Positions 15,658 to 24,500 of a stretch of DNA of 64,000 bases are shown piece by piece; positions within the stretch are counted from its first letter, which is position 1; each line of letters begins with the position of its first letter. A program made the position numbers and the translations under genes. Source of the stretch: Lachnoanaerobaculum saburreum DSM 3986. Lineage in GTDB: Bacteria; Bacillota; Clostridia; Lachnospirales; Lachnospiraceae. The stretch spans positions 346,470-410,469 of the forward strand of contig NZ_GL622296.1 of the NCBI RefSeq assembly GCF_000185385.1, given 5' to 3'. The notes under the pieces are model-generated. The model saw nothing but the letters and a program-made list of their open reading frames with translations, did not search any database and was not told the DNA's origin.

Positions 15658-15833
15658 GTATGGCGGAAATATTAGGAATGCTTAACGAAAAAGTCAAGGA
15701 AGATGATAATAAGCATTCGCCTTGGACACGTATGGTATTAGAAAAAGATTTACTAAAAAAGTTAAGAACGGTTATTGTAATAGAATATGCCAAGAATATG
15801 AGACAAAAAAAGAGGAGAGAACATGGGAAATAG
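15654..15833 (+). CDS. 59-residue basic phage protein
   Basis: ATG at 15654 overlaps the previous stop, with GGAGGTAGAGC ahead; stop TAG at 15831-15833 lies within the next gene. Sequence MSMAEILGMLNEKVKEDDNK, then a helical part (MVLEKDLLKKLRTVIVIEYA) and a very basic end (RQKKRREHGK). Small DNA-associated protein perhaps; no family recognised. Overlaps on both sides argue for a real gene. Confidence 0.65.
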   Translation: MSMAEILGMLNEKVKEDDNKHSPWTRMVLEKDLLKKLRTVIVIEYAKNMRQKKRREHGK

Positions 15834-16305
15834 AGAAGGATATAAGGATCCGACCGCCGATATTGCAATACACAGAGCATATCATGCTCGTGGCAAATTA
15901 GATTATACGAAGTTCAACTCTTATGATGAGCTTAAGGATTACATAATGCAAAGGTACAAAATAAAGACAAGGTATGAAGCTGAAGTCTATATTAGAGAGC
16001 ATATGCCAAAAGAATCGTATTTCCAAAAGCAGATAATGGACTGGATTAATAAAAACATTCCTGGGGCTGCTGTGTGGAAAGAAGCAGCCGGTCCGTATTC
16101 AGTAAGTGGGATTCCTGATATAACTTGTATAATAAGGGGACTGTATTATGGATTTGAGATTAAGCGCCCATTTATTGGGAGGCTTAGTAAGATTCAGAAA
16201 GAAACAATTGACCGGATAAATGAATCCGGCGGCAGGGCATATGTTGTGACTTCGGTAAAGGAAGTTGCAGAAATTCTAAAAGATGAACTTAGAAAGAGAG
16301 TGTGA
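15823..16305 (+). CDS. VRR-NUC domain nuclease
   Basis: 160 residues. The C-terminal half (from about residue 65) is a VRR-NUC/PD-(D/E)xK nuclease: ESYFQKQIMDWINKNIPGAA, then SGIPDITCIIRGLYYGFEIK with catalytic D and ExK, and LSKIQKETIDRINESGGRAY. The N-terminal part (NREGYKDPTADIAIHRAYHA) is an extra segment similar to starts of some phage late regulators. Family members cut branched or single-strand DNA, so it could resolve replication intermediates. Confidence 0.88.
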   Translation: MGNREGYKDPTADIAIHRAYHARGKLDYTKFNSYDELKDYIMQRYKIKTRYEAEVYIREHMPKESYFQKQIMDWINKNIPGAAVWKEAAGPYSVSGIPDITCIIRGLYYGFEIKRPFIGRLSKIQKETIDRINESGGRAYVVTSVKEVAEILKDELRKRV

Positions 16306-16544
16306 TGATGAATAAAGCCTCAGAAAGCAAGAATAAAATATATGCAATGCCATTGCTTAAGAACATCGGATTACAGGCAATGGACAGAAAAGAGTGGAAT
16401 TTGCTTCAATGTCCGGTGTGCAATTGCAAGTGTTTTGAAATGCCACAGGCAAGGGTACTAAAGAGTTTAGGATACACAGGTATGTGTACAGAATGTATGC
16501 TTAAGCATCAATTTGGTGCAAAGGGAGAGGATAATGCAAACTGA
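16305..16544 (+). CDS. Small zinc-binding phage protein
   Basis: 79 residues; ATG at 16305 overlaps the nuclease TGA (a second ATG is at 16308). Two CxxC-type pairs, LLQCPVCNCKCFEMP and GMCTECMLKHQFG, suggest one zinc site. It lies between the VRR-NUC nuclease and the late regulator, in an overlapping set. Function unknown; comparable small zinc proteins are frequent at the end of phage replication modules. Confidence 0.7.
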   Translation: MMNKASESKNKIYAMPLLKNIGLQAMDRKEWNLLQCPVCNCKCFEMPQARVLKSLGYTGMCTECMLKHQFGAKGEDNAN

Positions 16545-17019
16545 TAATAAAGAGTTGAAAGTGACTTTAAAAAAGTACCTTGGTCAATACTACAGAGCGA
16601 AGATAAAGCGAAAGCAATTGGAAATTAGACTTAAAAACTTTAGAGAAGAAATGGCTGGCACGCAAGGAGTAAAATATTCTCCTGTGCCGGGAGGACAGAG
16701 TGGAAGTCAAATATCCTCAACCGAAAATGCTGTTATGAGAGCAATGGAGATTGAGGAGAGAATCGTTAAACAGCAAGCACAGGTTCAAAAAGCAATGCTT
16801 GCTGTTATGGAGTTTATGGATTTCTTACCAATTGATTCTGTGGAGAGAAGTATACTTGAATACAGACACATAGACTGCTTACATTGGGAGCAAATCCCAG
16901 CAAGAATAAGTTATTCAAAAGCTTCATGCCATAAGTATTATAATGCAGGAATTGATATGTTACTTAGTTGTAGTGATGTACAGGAAACACTTCAAAAATA
17001 TATTGGATTGGTTAAATAA
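16534..17019 (+). CDS. Sigma-70 region-4-like late transcription regulator (RinA/DUF1492-like)
   Basis: 161 residues; ATG at 16534 is preferred over 16513 because GGGAGAGG precedes it and it overlaps the previous gene by just 11 bases. An N-terminal basic coiled coil (YYRAKIKRKQLEIRLKNFRE) is followed by a sigma region-4-like HTH (SVERSILEYRHIDCLHWEQI; ISYSKASCHKYYNAGIDMLL). Proteins of this type, placed just before the terminase genes, switch on late phage genes. Confidence 0.85.
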   Translation: MQTDNKELKVTLKKYLGQYYRAKIKRKQLEIRLKNFREEMAGTQGVKYSPVPGGQSGSQISSTENAVMRAMEIEERIVKQQAQVQKAMLAVMEFMDFLPIDSVERSILEYRHIDCLHWEQIPARISYSKASCHKYYNAGIDMLLSCSDVQETLQKYIGLVK

Positions 17020-17025
17020 AGTATA

Positions 17026-17055
17026 TTGACTTTAGAGAACACAGGATGGTATTGT
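17026..17055 (+). promoter_or_regulatory. Promoter of the membrane-anchored moron
   Basis: TTGACT (17026-17031), 18-base spacer, TATTGT (17050-17055), 33 bases before the ATG at 17089. It gives the next gene a promoter separate from the lytic operon, so expression in the lysogen is possible. Confidence 0.55.
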
Positions 17056-17088
17056 TGAAGTTACAAATACAATATATGGAGGGTATGT

Positions 17089-17613
17089 ATGAATCAAAAA
17101 AGAAGAGGTATAGTGGCTATAATTTTAATCGCTATTATTATTGTGTGTGTCATTGGTATAATCATGACGAAACCTGCAGGTAAAAAAGTTGTGGATGAGA
17201 AGAAAGAGACAATGCAACCATTAGACATCTCAAATGTAGAACAGGAAAAAGAAACTGAAACATCAGAGCTATCTAAAACAATTGATAATGTTGATATTAT
17301 CTTTTTTGAAAAAGTGCCAAAAGATTCAACAGGAAATATGAGGTTGGCAAAGGTCACAGGTAAGAAGTCTGCAGAGGGATATGCACTTGACTATTATAAT
17401 ATTTATTTTAAAGATGACAAGGAAGTACATGCGATAGTAAATTACACTCTCAATACTACAGCATGCATAACGAGTGTAGGTAATAAAATCAATGTGAGAA
17501 TTTATGAACATAGGGATGGTGAAGAGAGTGATGCAAAAGAATTGTTTACTGGAGAGAAGTATGCAGAGTACAACATAGACAAAGAGACAGGAACAGTAGA
17601 GAAGATTGAATGA
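17089..17613 (+). CDS. Membrane-anchored extracytoplasmic protein (moron candidate)
   Basis: 174 residues behind TGGAGGGTATGT. An N-terminal helix (GIVAIILIAIIIVCVIGIIM) without a clear lipobox is followed by a charged linker rich in E, K and T, then a compact soluble domain from about residue 65 (NVDIIFFEKVPKDSTGNMRL; HAIVNYTLNTTACITSVGNK). A signal anchor with the domain outside the cell is the likely topology. It has its own promoter upstream and a terminator downstream, and sits between the late regulator and terminase: a typical moron cassette. No family recognised; lysogenic conversion or superinfection exclusion are guesses. Confidence 0.75.
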   Translation: MNQKRRGIVAIILIAIIIVCVIGIIMTKPAGKKVVDEKKETMQPLDISNVEQEKETETSELSKTIDNVDIIFFEKVPKDSTGNMRLAKVTGKKSAEGYALDYYNIYFKDDKEVHAIVNYTLNTTACITSVGNKINVRIYEHRDGEESDAKELFTGEKYAEYNIDKETGTVEKIE

Positions 17614-17677
17614 TTAAAGAGTAGACATAAATAGACTTTTATATGTGTTATTATGGTAACATGGAGTATGATGGAAG

Positions 17678-17722
17678 AGGACAAGGTACAGGCTGATAGT
17701 GACCAGTACAATGTCCTTTTTT
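17678..17722 (+). terminator. Rho-independent terminator after the moron
   Basis: AGGACAAGGTAC (17678-17689) pairs with GTACAATGTCCT (17706-17717) at 10 of 12 positions, followed by a run of T. It closes the moron unit and separates early from late genes. Confidence 0.7.
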
Positions 17723-17767
17723 GTGTGAAATAATTTATAGCATCAAAAAAATAATAGGTACTACCAG

Positions 17768-17816
17768 AGGGGGAGGCCATATGCGGGGCGGAAAACAGCC
17801 CTGTCCTTGTCTCCCT
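17768..17816. other. GC-rich structured element upstream of terminase: candidate cos/packaging site
   Basis: In an otherwise AT-rich 270-base gap, AGGGGGAG (17768-17775) faces CTCCCT (17811-17816) and CGGGGC (17784-17789) faces GCCCTG (17798-17803). Lambda-type phages with GpA-family terminases have their cos site just upstream of the small-subunit gene, as here. No cut position can be told from sequence. Confidence 0.4.
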
Positions 17817-17885
17817 AAAAATAGAAACACATGTTTGATTTCGTTACGACTGGCAGGGAAAGTAATCTATAGGAGGTGATGGTTG

Positions 17886-18440
17886 ATGCTTGAAGAGCAA
17901 AATACTTATTGTCGTGTAGAAGTTATCTCCTCGCTTTTTGGTGTGACTGTGAGAAGGGTTCAACAACTTACACAAGAAGGAATAATATCTACTACAAAAA
18001 CATTAGAGGGGAATAGGTATGAATTAGTTCCAACGACACAAAAATATATAAAATATCTTTCGGATAGAGCATATGGTAAAAGTAAATCTGAAAGAGAAAT
18101 GGAACTTAGGGAACAAAAGCTTCAAGCTGAAATTGCTTTAAAAGAATCGCAAGGAGAAATGCATAGGTTAAAGACAGAGATAGCATCGGGTAAGTACATT
18201 GATATCGAAGAGGTGAAGATGGACTATAGCCGATTTTTTGTTTCATTCAAAAAATTTGCATTATCTTTGCCAAGTAGACTTGTAGGCAGAATTATAGGAC
18301 ACTGTGATCCTGTTGAACTTAGAGCAGTGGAGAAGGATTTGAGTTCAGAAGTTATAAGATTGATGGACAGCTTTGTGGTGGCAGGCTGCACACATGAAGA
18401 ATTGGAAAAGAAAAAGCGTGGCAAGAAATCCGTTCCGTAA
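17886..18440 (+). CDS. terS: Terminase small subunit (Nu1-like DNA-binding)
   Basis: 184 residues; ATG at 17886 (a TTG at 17883 is also possible) after AGGAGGTGAT. The N-terminus has a winged-helix Nu1-like HTH (VISSLFGVTVRRVQQLTQEG) and the centre is a coiled coil (EREMELREQKLQAEIALKES). The remainder (DYSRFFVSFKKFALSLPSRL) resembles lambda-type small terminase C-terminal parts. It recognises the packaging site and recruits the large subunit encoded next. Confidence 0.88.
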   Translation: MLEEQNTYCRVEVISSLFGVTVRRVQQLTQEGIISTTKTLEGNRYELVPTTQKYIKYLSDRAYGKSKSEREMELREQKLQAEIALKESQGEMHRLKTEIASGKYIDIEEVKMDYSRFFVSFKKFALSLPSRLVGRIIGHCDPVELRAVEKDLSSEVIRLMDSFVVAGCTHEELEKKKRGKKSVP

Positions 18441-20259
18441 ATTTGAAGTAACAAATTATCAGAAAGAAGTACTTAAATTCTTAAAGCCACCAGAAGATAT
18501 TACAGTCACACAGTGGGCAGATAAATATAGAGTTTTAGACTTAAGGTCTTCTGCTATACCTGGGCCGTGGCGAACAGAACACACACCATATTTGAAAGGA
18601 ATAATGGATGAATTTAATAATTATGAAACAGAGGAAATTATATATGTTAAACCTACTCAAGTAGGTGGCACGGAATGCCTACAAAATATGGTTGGATATA
18701 TTATTCAGCAGGACCCGTCTCCAACTATGATAGTGTATCCTACTGATAAACTTGCTGAATCAGTATCTCAAAACAGGCTTCAACCTATGATAAAGGCTTC
18801 TACGGGGCTTAGAAACAGATTTTTAGAAAACGAGTCAACAAGGTTGGAGTTACAGTTTGATGGAATGTATTTAACTCTTGCAGGTTCAAATTCTCCATCA
18901 AGTCTTGCAAGTAAGGCAATCCGATTTCTTTTCCTTGATGAGGTAGATAAATATCCAGGTGCAAGCAAGAAGGAGGCTGACCCAATTTCTCTTGCAAGGG
19001 AGAGAACGAAAACATTCCATAATAAAAAAATATTCCTGACGAGTACGCCTACCTTAAGAGAGGGGCATATATGGAAAGCTATGGAAGATGCTGATATTGA
19101 AAAGCATTACTTTGTGCCATGTCCACATTGTGGAGAGTATATTGAATTAAAGATGAAACAAATCCAATTCCCCAAGGGTGAGGATATGAGCTATGCAGAC
19201 CGTGCAGAGTTCGCAACGTATGTGTGCCAAGAATGTGGATGCATAATAACAGATAGAGATAAACCGGATATGCTTAGGCTTGGAGAATGGAGAGTTGTCA
19301 AGGAAAACACTAAGTTCGCAAGAAAAGTTGCATTCTGGATGAATACGTTGTATTCGCCTTTTGTGAGGTTTTCTGAGGTTGCAAAAGAATTTCTTGAAAG
19401 TCATGATGACCCCGAGAAACTGCAAAACTTTGTAAACAGCTGGCTGGCAGAGCCTTGGGAGGATACAAAGCTTAAGACCAATGCAGACCTCGTTATGGAA
19501 AGGCAGACAGAGTATGAAGAGTTTATTGTTCCTGAGTGGACGAAGGTTCTGACAGGAGGAGTTGATGTTCAGGAAAACTGCTTTTATTGGAGCATAAGAG
19601 CATGGGGAGATTATTTCACAAGTCAAAATATAGCACATGGCCAAGCATATTCATTCCAGGAGGTGGAAAGAATAATGAATTTGTCGTACCAGATGCCTGA
19701 CAGTACTCCTCTTGTAGTTTCACTCGCATTGATAGATTCAGGAAACGATACCGACAGAGTATATGATTTCTGTGCAAACAACTCTGAGTGGGCATTACCA
19801 AGTAAGGGTGCTTCAAATAATATGCTTACTCATTATAAATTGTCTAAAGTAAATAAGGCTGACAGTAAAGCATATGGGATGAATCTTGTACTCGTTGATA
19901 CCGGTAAGTATAAGGATATGATTGCAGGACGTATGAGGAAAGATAATGGAACCGGTTCATGGATGGTGTATAAAAATTGTGATATGGAGTATGCGACACA
20001 AGTAACTGCAGAGCATAAAGTTAATGTTAAAAACGGAAAAGGTGTTGTTAAGCAAGAGTGGAGACCAAAAACAGCACATGCTGATAACCACTATCTTGAC
20101 TGTGAGGTTTATGCACTATGTGCAGCGGATATTCTTGGAGTGAGAACAATGCATCTTGATAATGTTGTTGAGAATGTAGGGAAGAGCGCAAAGCAAGATA
20201 ATACGAAGCACTTTCCTGAAGAACAGTGGATTAAAACTAGTGAGAACTGGAATATTTAA
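18394..20259 (+). CDS. terL: Terminase large subunit, GpA family
   Basis: About 621 residues; start uncertain (ATG 18394 or GTG 18418, both inside terS, neither with a good ribosome site). Lambda GpA-family features: EVTNYQKEVLKFLKPPEDIT, ATPase-site variant IIYVKPTQVGGTECLQNMVG, Walker B IRFLFLDEVDKYPG, and a coupling motif KIFLTSTPT. A zinc ribbon follows (PCPHCGEYIEL; YVCQECGCII). The nuclease region includes LTGGVDVQENCFYWSIRAWG and ADNHYLDCEVYALCAADI. It cuts and pumps DNA into the prohead. Confidence 0.95.
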   Translation: MKNWKRKSVARNPFRKFEVTNYQKEVLKFLKPPEDITVTQWADKYRVLDLRSSAIPGPWRTEHTPYLKGIMDEFNNYETEEIIYVKPTQVGGTECLQNMVGYIIQQDPSPTMIVYPTDKLAESVSQNRLQPMIKASTGLRNRFLENESTRLELQFDGMYLTLAGSNSPSSLASKAIRFLFLDEVDKYPGASKKEADPISLARERTKTFHNKKIFLTSTPTLREGHIWKAMEDADIEKHYFVPCPHCGEYIELKMKQIQFPKGEDMSYADRAEFATYVCQECGCIITDRDKPDMLRLGEWRVVKENTKFARKVAFWMNTLYSPFVRFSEVAKEFLESHDDPEKLQNFVNSWLAEPWEDTKLKTNADLVMERQTEYEEFIVPEWTKVLTGGVDVQENCFYWSIRAWGDYFTSQNIAHGQAYSFQEVERIMNLSYQMPDSTPLVVSLALIDSGNDTDRVYDFCANNSEWALPSKGASNNMLTHYKLSKVNKADSKAYGMNLVLVDTGKYKDMIAGRMRKDNGTGSWMVYKNCDMEYATQVTAEHKVNVKNGKGVVKQEWRPKTAHADNHYLDCEVYALCAADILGVRTMHLDNVVENVGKSAKQDNTKHFPEEQWIKTSENWNI

Positions 20260-20276
20260 GGCTAAGGAGATTTGCA

Positions 20277-20501
20277 ATGAATAACAATTATACAGCAAGA
20301 GAAATGCTTGAAGAAGTTAATAATGCAATATATACAGTTCTTGTAGGAGGACAGTCATATAAGCTTGGTACAAGGCAGATGACACGTGCAGATTTGAATC
20401 TACTCTACAAGATGAAAAATGATCTGACCGCACAAATACAGTCAGAGAACGGTAATCACCTTTTAGATGATACCTATGTTGCTATATTTAGCGGAAGGTA
20501 G
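20277..20501 (+). CDS. Head-tail joining protein, GpW-like
   Basis: 74 residues, with AAGGAG upstream of ATG at 20277. Sequence begins MNNNYTAREMLEEVNNAIYT and contains QSYKLGTRQMTRADLNLLYK, the pattern of lambda gpW-like connector proteins. It sits between terL and portal, the usual gpW place. Confidence 0.85.
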   Translation: MNNNYTAREMLEEVNNAIYTVLVGGQSYKLGTRQMTRADLNLLYKMKNDLTAQIQSENGNHLLDDTYVAIFSGR

Positions 20502-20506
20502 GTAAT

Positions 20507-22021
20507 ATGAGTTGGTTAGATAATTTAATCTCTTTTATATCACCTGAATGGGGTGCAAAGAGAGAAGCATGGCGACAAAATCTTGAGGAAATGAGGAGCT
20601 ATGATGCGGGTGATTACTCAAGAGGGAATGCAAATTGGAGAGTGATAAATCAGTCAGCGGAGTATACCGATAAATACAGTCGTGATAATGTCAGAGCCAG
20701 AGCCAGGGACTTAGAGAGGAATTCGGATATGATGAACTCCGTTATAGGTGCCTATAAGAGAAATGTAATAGGTGGCGGATACACCTTGCAGGTAAAGACA
20801 GGTGATGATGAATTAAATGATACCATAGAGGCGGCATGGAAAAAGTGGTGTAAAAAGCAAAACTGTGATGTTACCGGAACTCAATCATTTACTCAGATGA
20901 TGCGAATGTGCATGAAACGAAAGAAAATAGACGGAGGAATTCTGATAGTAAAGAGGTATACAAGTGACGGGTTCCTGCCATTTAAGCTTCAGACATTTGA
21001 GGTGGATGAACTTGATAATTCTCAGATGACACCAAAGGTTCAAGGTAACAAGGTGGTTGGCGGTATTGAGATGAATGAGTACAATAAACCGGTTGGCTAT
21101 TGGATTAGGCAATATCCTGTTGACAGTTTAGCACTGACAACACCTGTATACATTGAGGCAAAGGATGTTATATTCCTGTACACAAAGCATAGACCGTCAC
21201 AGATTAGGGAAATTAGCGATATGAGTCCTACAATCACAAGAATTCGTGATACAAACGAATTTATGGTAGCTGTATCGGTGAAAGAGAGGATAGCGGCCTG
21301 CCTTTCGGTATTTATAAAGAAAACCATACCAACTACGGGCATAGGAAGAGGAATTGGTGTAGGGCAGGGAGCTCTCCATGATTATCGAGGAAAGTCTATA
21401 ACACCCGGAATGATCAAAGAACTTAATGCAGGAGATGAAATACAAGTTGTTAATCCTGCAGGACAGGCTACAGATGCAGCAAGCTATATAAAACTTCAGC
21501 AAAGACTTGTTGGTGCAGGACAGGGCATCAGTTATGAAGCAACAAGCAGGGATATGAGTGAAAGTAATTATTCTTCTACAAGACAGGGAATTATCGAAGA
21601 TGAGATGACCTATGCGGAAGAAAAAGAGATGCTGATGGAAGTAATGGATGAGATATATGAGACATTTGTTATATCCTTATGGCTTTCAGGAAATATCTCG
21701 CTAAAAGATTTCTGGGGAAATAAAGATAAATATTTGGAGCATACATGGATTATTGCACCTAAAAAATGGATTGATCCACAGAAAGAAGCAAATGCAAATC
21801 GTATTGCTTTGAACACAGGTCAAAAGACCTTTAAACAGATTGCTGCAGAACAGGGCAGGGATTGGAAAGAACAGATTGAAGAAATTGCAGAAGTCCTTGA
21901 GTACGCTAAAGGTTTTGGCATTGATATGGGCAGTGTGATTTTTAATAAAACAAAGGAGGAGTTATATGAAGATGAAGAGGAGAGTTCTTCAGAGGGACAA
22001 GCCGGTGCAAAAAAGGAGTAA
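20507..22021 (+). CDS. Portal protein, lambda family
   Basis: 504 residues. Family motifs: NVRARARDLERNSDMMNSVI, GAYKRNVIGGGYTLQ, CMKRKKIDGGILIVKRY, and SRDMSESNYSSTRQGIIEDE near residue 345. It forms the ring through which DNA enters the head. The acidic C-terminus (EELYEDEEESSSEGQAGAKK) overlaps the protease gene by 56 bases, and the protease ribosome site lies in the portal coding sequence. Confidence 0.95.
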   Translation: MSWLDNLISFISPEWGAKREAWRQNLEEMRSYDAGDYSRGNANWRVINQSAEYTDKYSRDNVRARARDLERNSDMMNSVIGAYKRNVIGGGYTLQVKTGDDELNDTIEAAWKKWCKKQNCDVTGTQSFTQMMRMCMKRKKIDGGILIVKRYTSDGFLPFKLQTFEVDELDNSQMTPKVQGNKVVGGIEMNEYNKPVGYWIRQYPVDSLALTTPVYIEAKDVIFLYTKHRPSQIREISDMSPTITRIRDTNEFMVAVSVKERIAACLSVFIKKTIPTTGIGRGIGVGQGALHDYRGKSITPGMIKELNAGDEIQVVNPAGQATDAASYIKLQQRLVGAGQGISYEATSRDMSESNYSSTRQGIIEDEMTYAEEKEMLMEVMDEIYETFVISLWLSGNISLKDFWGNKDKYLEHTWIIAPKKWIDPQKEANANRIALNTGQKTFKQIAAEQGRDWKEQIEEIAEVLEYAKGFGIDMGSVIFNKTKEELYEDEEESSSEGQAGAKKE

Positions 22022-22622
22022 GGATACAGCAACCAGAGAGCTGATAAAAAACAGTATAAGAGCTTTAGATGGAGAGGGGAATGAACGAAAGTTTATCCTC
22101 TCTTTTTCATCTGAAGAACCGTATCAAAGATTCTGGGGAACGGAAATACTTGATCACTCAGAGGGAGCTGTAGATCTTACAAGGATTCAGGAAATTGGAT
22201 GTTTGCTTTTTAATCACAATCGTGATGCGGTAGTAGGAAAAATCACAAAGGCATGGCTTGAAAATGGCCGTGGCATGGCAGAGATTGAGTTTGATACGGA
22301 TGAAGCTTCAGAACTTATTTATCAGAAGGTAGCAAGTGGAACACTCAAAGGGGTGTCGGTAGGCTATCAGATAGATTCTTGGGAAGAGGTAATGCCTGGG
22401 AAGCATTCGGCAGATGGAAAGTTTACGGGACCTTGCGATATTGCAAGGAAGTGGACACCTTATGAGATTTCAATCGTGAGTGTACCTGCAGATCCTACAG
22501 TAGGCGTAGGCAGAGAACTTGGAGAGGAAAAGGTAACTTCAAGTAATCGCTCTTTAGATTGGTTTAACAGGCAACTTCAAATAAATAAAACAAGGGTAAA
22601 ACAAGGAGGAAAAAAAACATGA
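21966..22622 (+). CDS. Prohead (HK97-type) protease
   Basis: 218 residues; ATG at 21966 with AAGGAGGAG ahead. The core is the S78 prohead protease: REIQEIGCLLFNHN-like segment (RIQEIGCLLFNHNRDAVVGK, with the catalytic His), LKGVSVGYQID with the catalytic Ser, and ARKWTPYEISIVSVPADPTV. It cleaves the scaffold segment of the capsid protein during maturation. The basic N-terminus (MKMKRRVLQRDKPVQKRSKD) overlaps the portal gene. Confidence 0.93.
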   Translation: MKMKRRVLQRDKPVQKRSKDTATRELIKNSIRALDGEGNERKFILSFSSEEPYQRFWGTEILDHSEGAVDLTRIQEIGCLLFNHNRDAVVGKITKAWLENGRGMAEIEFDTDEASELIYQKVASGTLKGVSVGYQIDSWEEVMPGKHSADGKFTGPCDIARKWTPYEISIVSVPADPTVGVGRELGEEKVTSSNRSLDWFNRQLQINKTRVKQGGKKT

Positions 22623-24148
22623 ATAAAAAAGCATTAAGACAGACAAAGCTTTTACGCCAGCAGGATATAGTAAATGCTGCAAAAGAAGCAAACAGGGATT
22701 TGACTGTTCAGGAGCAGGCGGAATTTGATGCTCTTCAAAGAGATATTGATTCGTTAACGGCAGAAATTTCAGCAGAGGAAAATCCTGCAGTCCCTGCCAC
22801 AGGAGAGAGGGATGGAGATATTCTTCAAAGGGCAGTTGCTGAAGAGAGGGAACGTATAAGTTCGATAAATGACTTGTGCAGAGAGTTTGGGATGGATGCA
22901 CAGGGATATATTGATAACGGTTCAACTATTGATCAGGTTAGAGATGCAGTTCTTGAACATGTGAGAAAAAACGGTGCACCGGTTGCTGCAAGAGGAGTTG
23001 ATGTAACAGCTACTGCAGAAGATAAGTTCAGGGCAGCGGCAGCAGATTCCCTGTTACTTAGGAGTGGAATGAGCATTGAAAAGCCTGCTGACGGTTCAAG
23101 ACAGATGATGGGAATGTCGCTTCGTGACTTGGCTATTGAGTGTCTTGCAGGTGAAGGAGATAGCAGTTTAAATCGCAGATCGTCTGATGAACTTTTTGGA
23201 ATGCTTCAGAGACAGTTCTATAATCCAACTGCTTCTTTCCCGGCAATCTTAGACAATGCTATCAATAAGGCATATGTGGAAGGTCATAAGACTGTATCTG
23301 TGACATTTGACAGGTGGACTAAGAAGGGAAGCCTAAAGGATTTTAAGACTAATGATAACTATTATTTAGCAGGTCCGGCAGGAGAGTTCCTTGAAGTGCC
23401 GGAGGGCGGTGAGCTTAAGCATGATACCTTCAGTGATGAAAAGCGTCCGACGAGAAGATTGAAGACTTACGGTAGGCAATTCACACTTACAAGACAGGCA
23501 TTCATAAATGATGATATAGATCTTGTAACAAGAATACCGGCAAAGTATGCAGCAAGTGCAAGAAAGACAATAAATAGGCAGGTATACAATATTTTGATAA
23601 AAAATCCGGCAATACATGACGGCACTGCTTTATTCTCAACAATGCATAAAAATCTGCTTGCAACAGGAACAGGAATAACAAGGGAATCTATGCAGAAAAT
23701 GATTATTGCACTTCAGAATCAGGTGGATGAGTTCGGAGATGCAATAATTATAAGACCGGCTACATTGGTTGTTCCTTCCGGTATGGGATTTGAGATATTT
23801 ACAATATTCAACAGCCCTACAATTAATACATCCGGCAATACACAGGCAGTAAACCCATTGTTTAGATATGCAAGCTCTATTGAGATTGTGGAAGAGCCAA
23901 CTATCAATGTATTGTGTGGAGGCTATGGAAAGACAATGCCATGGTTCTTAATCGGACATAAGGATGATACGGACTTTATAGAAGTTGATTATCTTAACGG
24001 ACAGGAAGTTCCAACTATACGAAGAATGGAAACACCTGGGCAGCTCGGATTCGTTTGGGATATATACCTTGACTGGGGTGTTGCGGTTATGGACTGGAGA
24101 GGTGCAGTCAAGAATAACGGTACCACAGTTGCAGACCCATTGGCATAA
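22619..24148 (+). CDS. Major capsid protein with N-terminal scaffold (delta) region
   Basis: 509 residues; ATGA overlap with the protease at 22619-22622. Residues 1-60 are a coiled-coil delta domain (LLRQQDIVNAAKEANRDLTV; FDALQRDIDSLTAEIS), probably removed by the protease. The rest has Mu gpT/HK97-like signatures: RRLKTYGRQFTLTRQAFIND, KYAASARKTINRQVYNILIK, HDGTALFSTMHKNL and ATLVVPSGMGFE. It is one of the strongest structural gene calls in the window. Confidence 0.93.
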   Translation: MNKKALRQTKLLRQQDIVNAAKEANRDLTVQEQAEFDALQRDIDSLTAEISAEENPAVPATGERDGDILQRAVAEERERISSINDLCREFGMDAQGYIDNGSTIDQVRDAVLEHVRKNGAPVAARGVDVTATAEDKFRAAAADSLLLRSGMSIEKPADGSRQMMGMSLRDLAIECLAGEGDSSLNRRSSDELFGMLQRQFYNPTASFPAILDNAINKAYVEGHKTVSVTFDRWTKKGSLKDFKTNDNYYLAGPAGEFLEVPEGGELKHDTFSDEKRPTRRLKTYGRQFTLTRQAFINDDIDLVTRIPAKYAASARKTINRQVYNILIKNPAIHDGTALFSTMHKNLLATGTGITRESMQKMIIALQNQVDEFGDAIIIRPATLVVPSGMGFEIFTIFNSPTINTSGNTQAVNPLFRYASSIEIVEEPTINVLCGGYGKTMPWFLIGHKDDTDFIEVDYLNGQEVPTIRRMETPGQLGFVWDIYLDWGVAVMDWRGAVKNNGTTVADPLA

Positions 24149-24164
24149 ATAAAGGAGGTTTAGT

Positions 24165-24491
24165 ATGGCAAGTGCTACATATTTTCAGAGAGGGGAAGCC
24201 CTCGATTACACAAATACTGGCAGTGATAAGATTACTGTCGGCACTGTAATAAAGATTGGAACAAGAATTGGTATAGCAGGGGACGACATCCTGCCAAAGG
24301 CAACGGGAACGATTCATGTTTCAGGAGTGTTTGAATTTAAGAAAACCGGAACGAATGAAATAAAAATGGGAACGAATGTATACTTTGACGGCACGGGAAT
24401 AACTGAGACCGCAGGAAGCAACACACCTGCAGGATATGCTGCTGAAGATGCAGTGGCGAGTGCTACATCCATCAAGGTAAAAATTGGATAG
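24165..24491 (+). CDS. Capsid decoration-like protein, DUF2190
   Basis: 108 residues with AAAGGAGG ahead. Starts MASATYFQRGEALDYTNTGS and ends DAVASATSIKVKIG, the pattern of DUF2190 proteins that follow major capsid genes. These are small beta-rich proteins that probably decorate or stabilise heads. Confidence 0.85.
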   Translation: MASATYFQRGEALDYTNTGSDKITVGTVIKIGTRIGIAGDDILPKATGTIHVSGVFEFKKTGTNEIKMGTNVYFDGTGITETAGSNTPAGYAAEDAVASATSIKVKIG

Positions 24492-24500
24492 GAGGCAAAT

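Noticed and set aside
17671..17733. Short ORF MEEDKVQADSDQ
   Set aside because: It coincides with the terminator hairpin and has no ribosome site.
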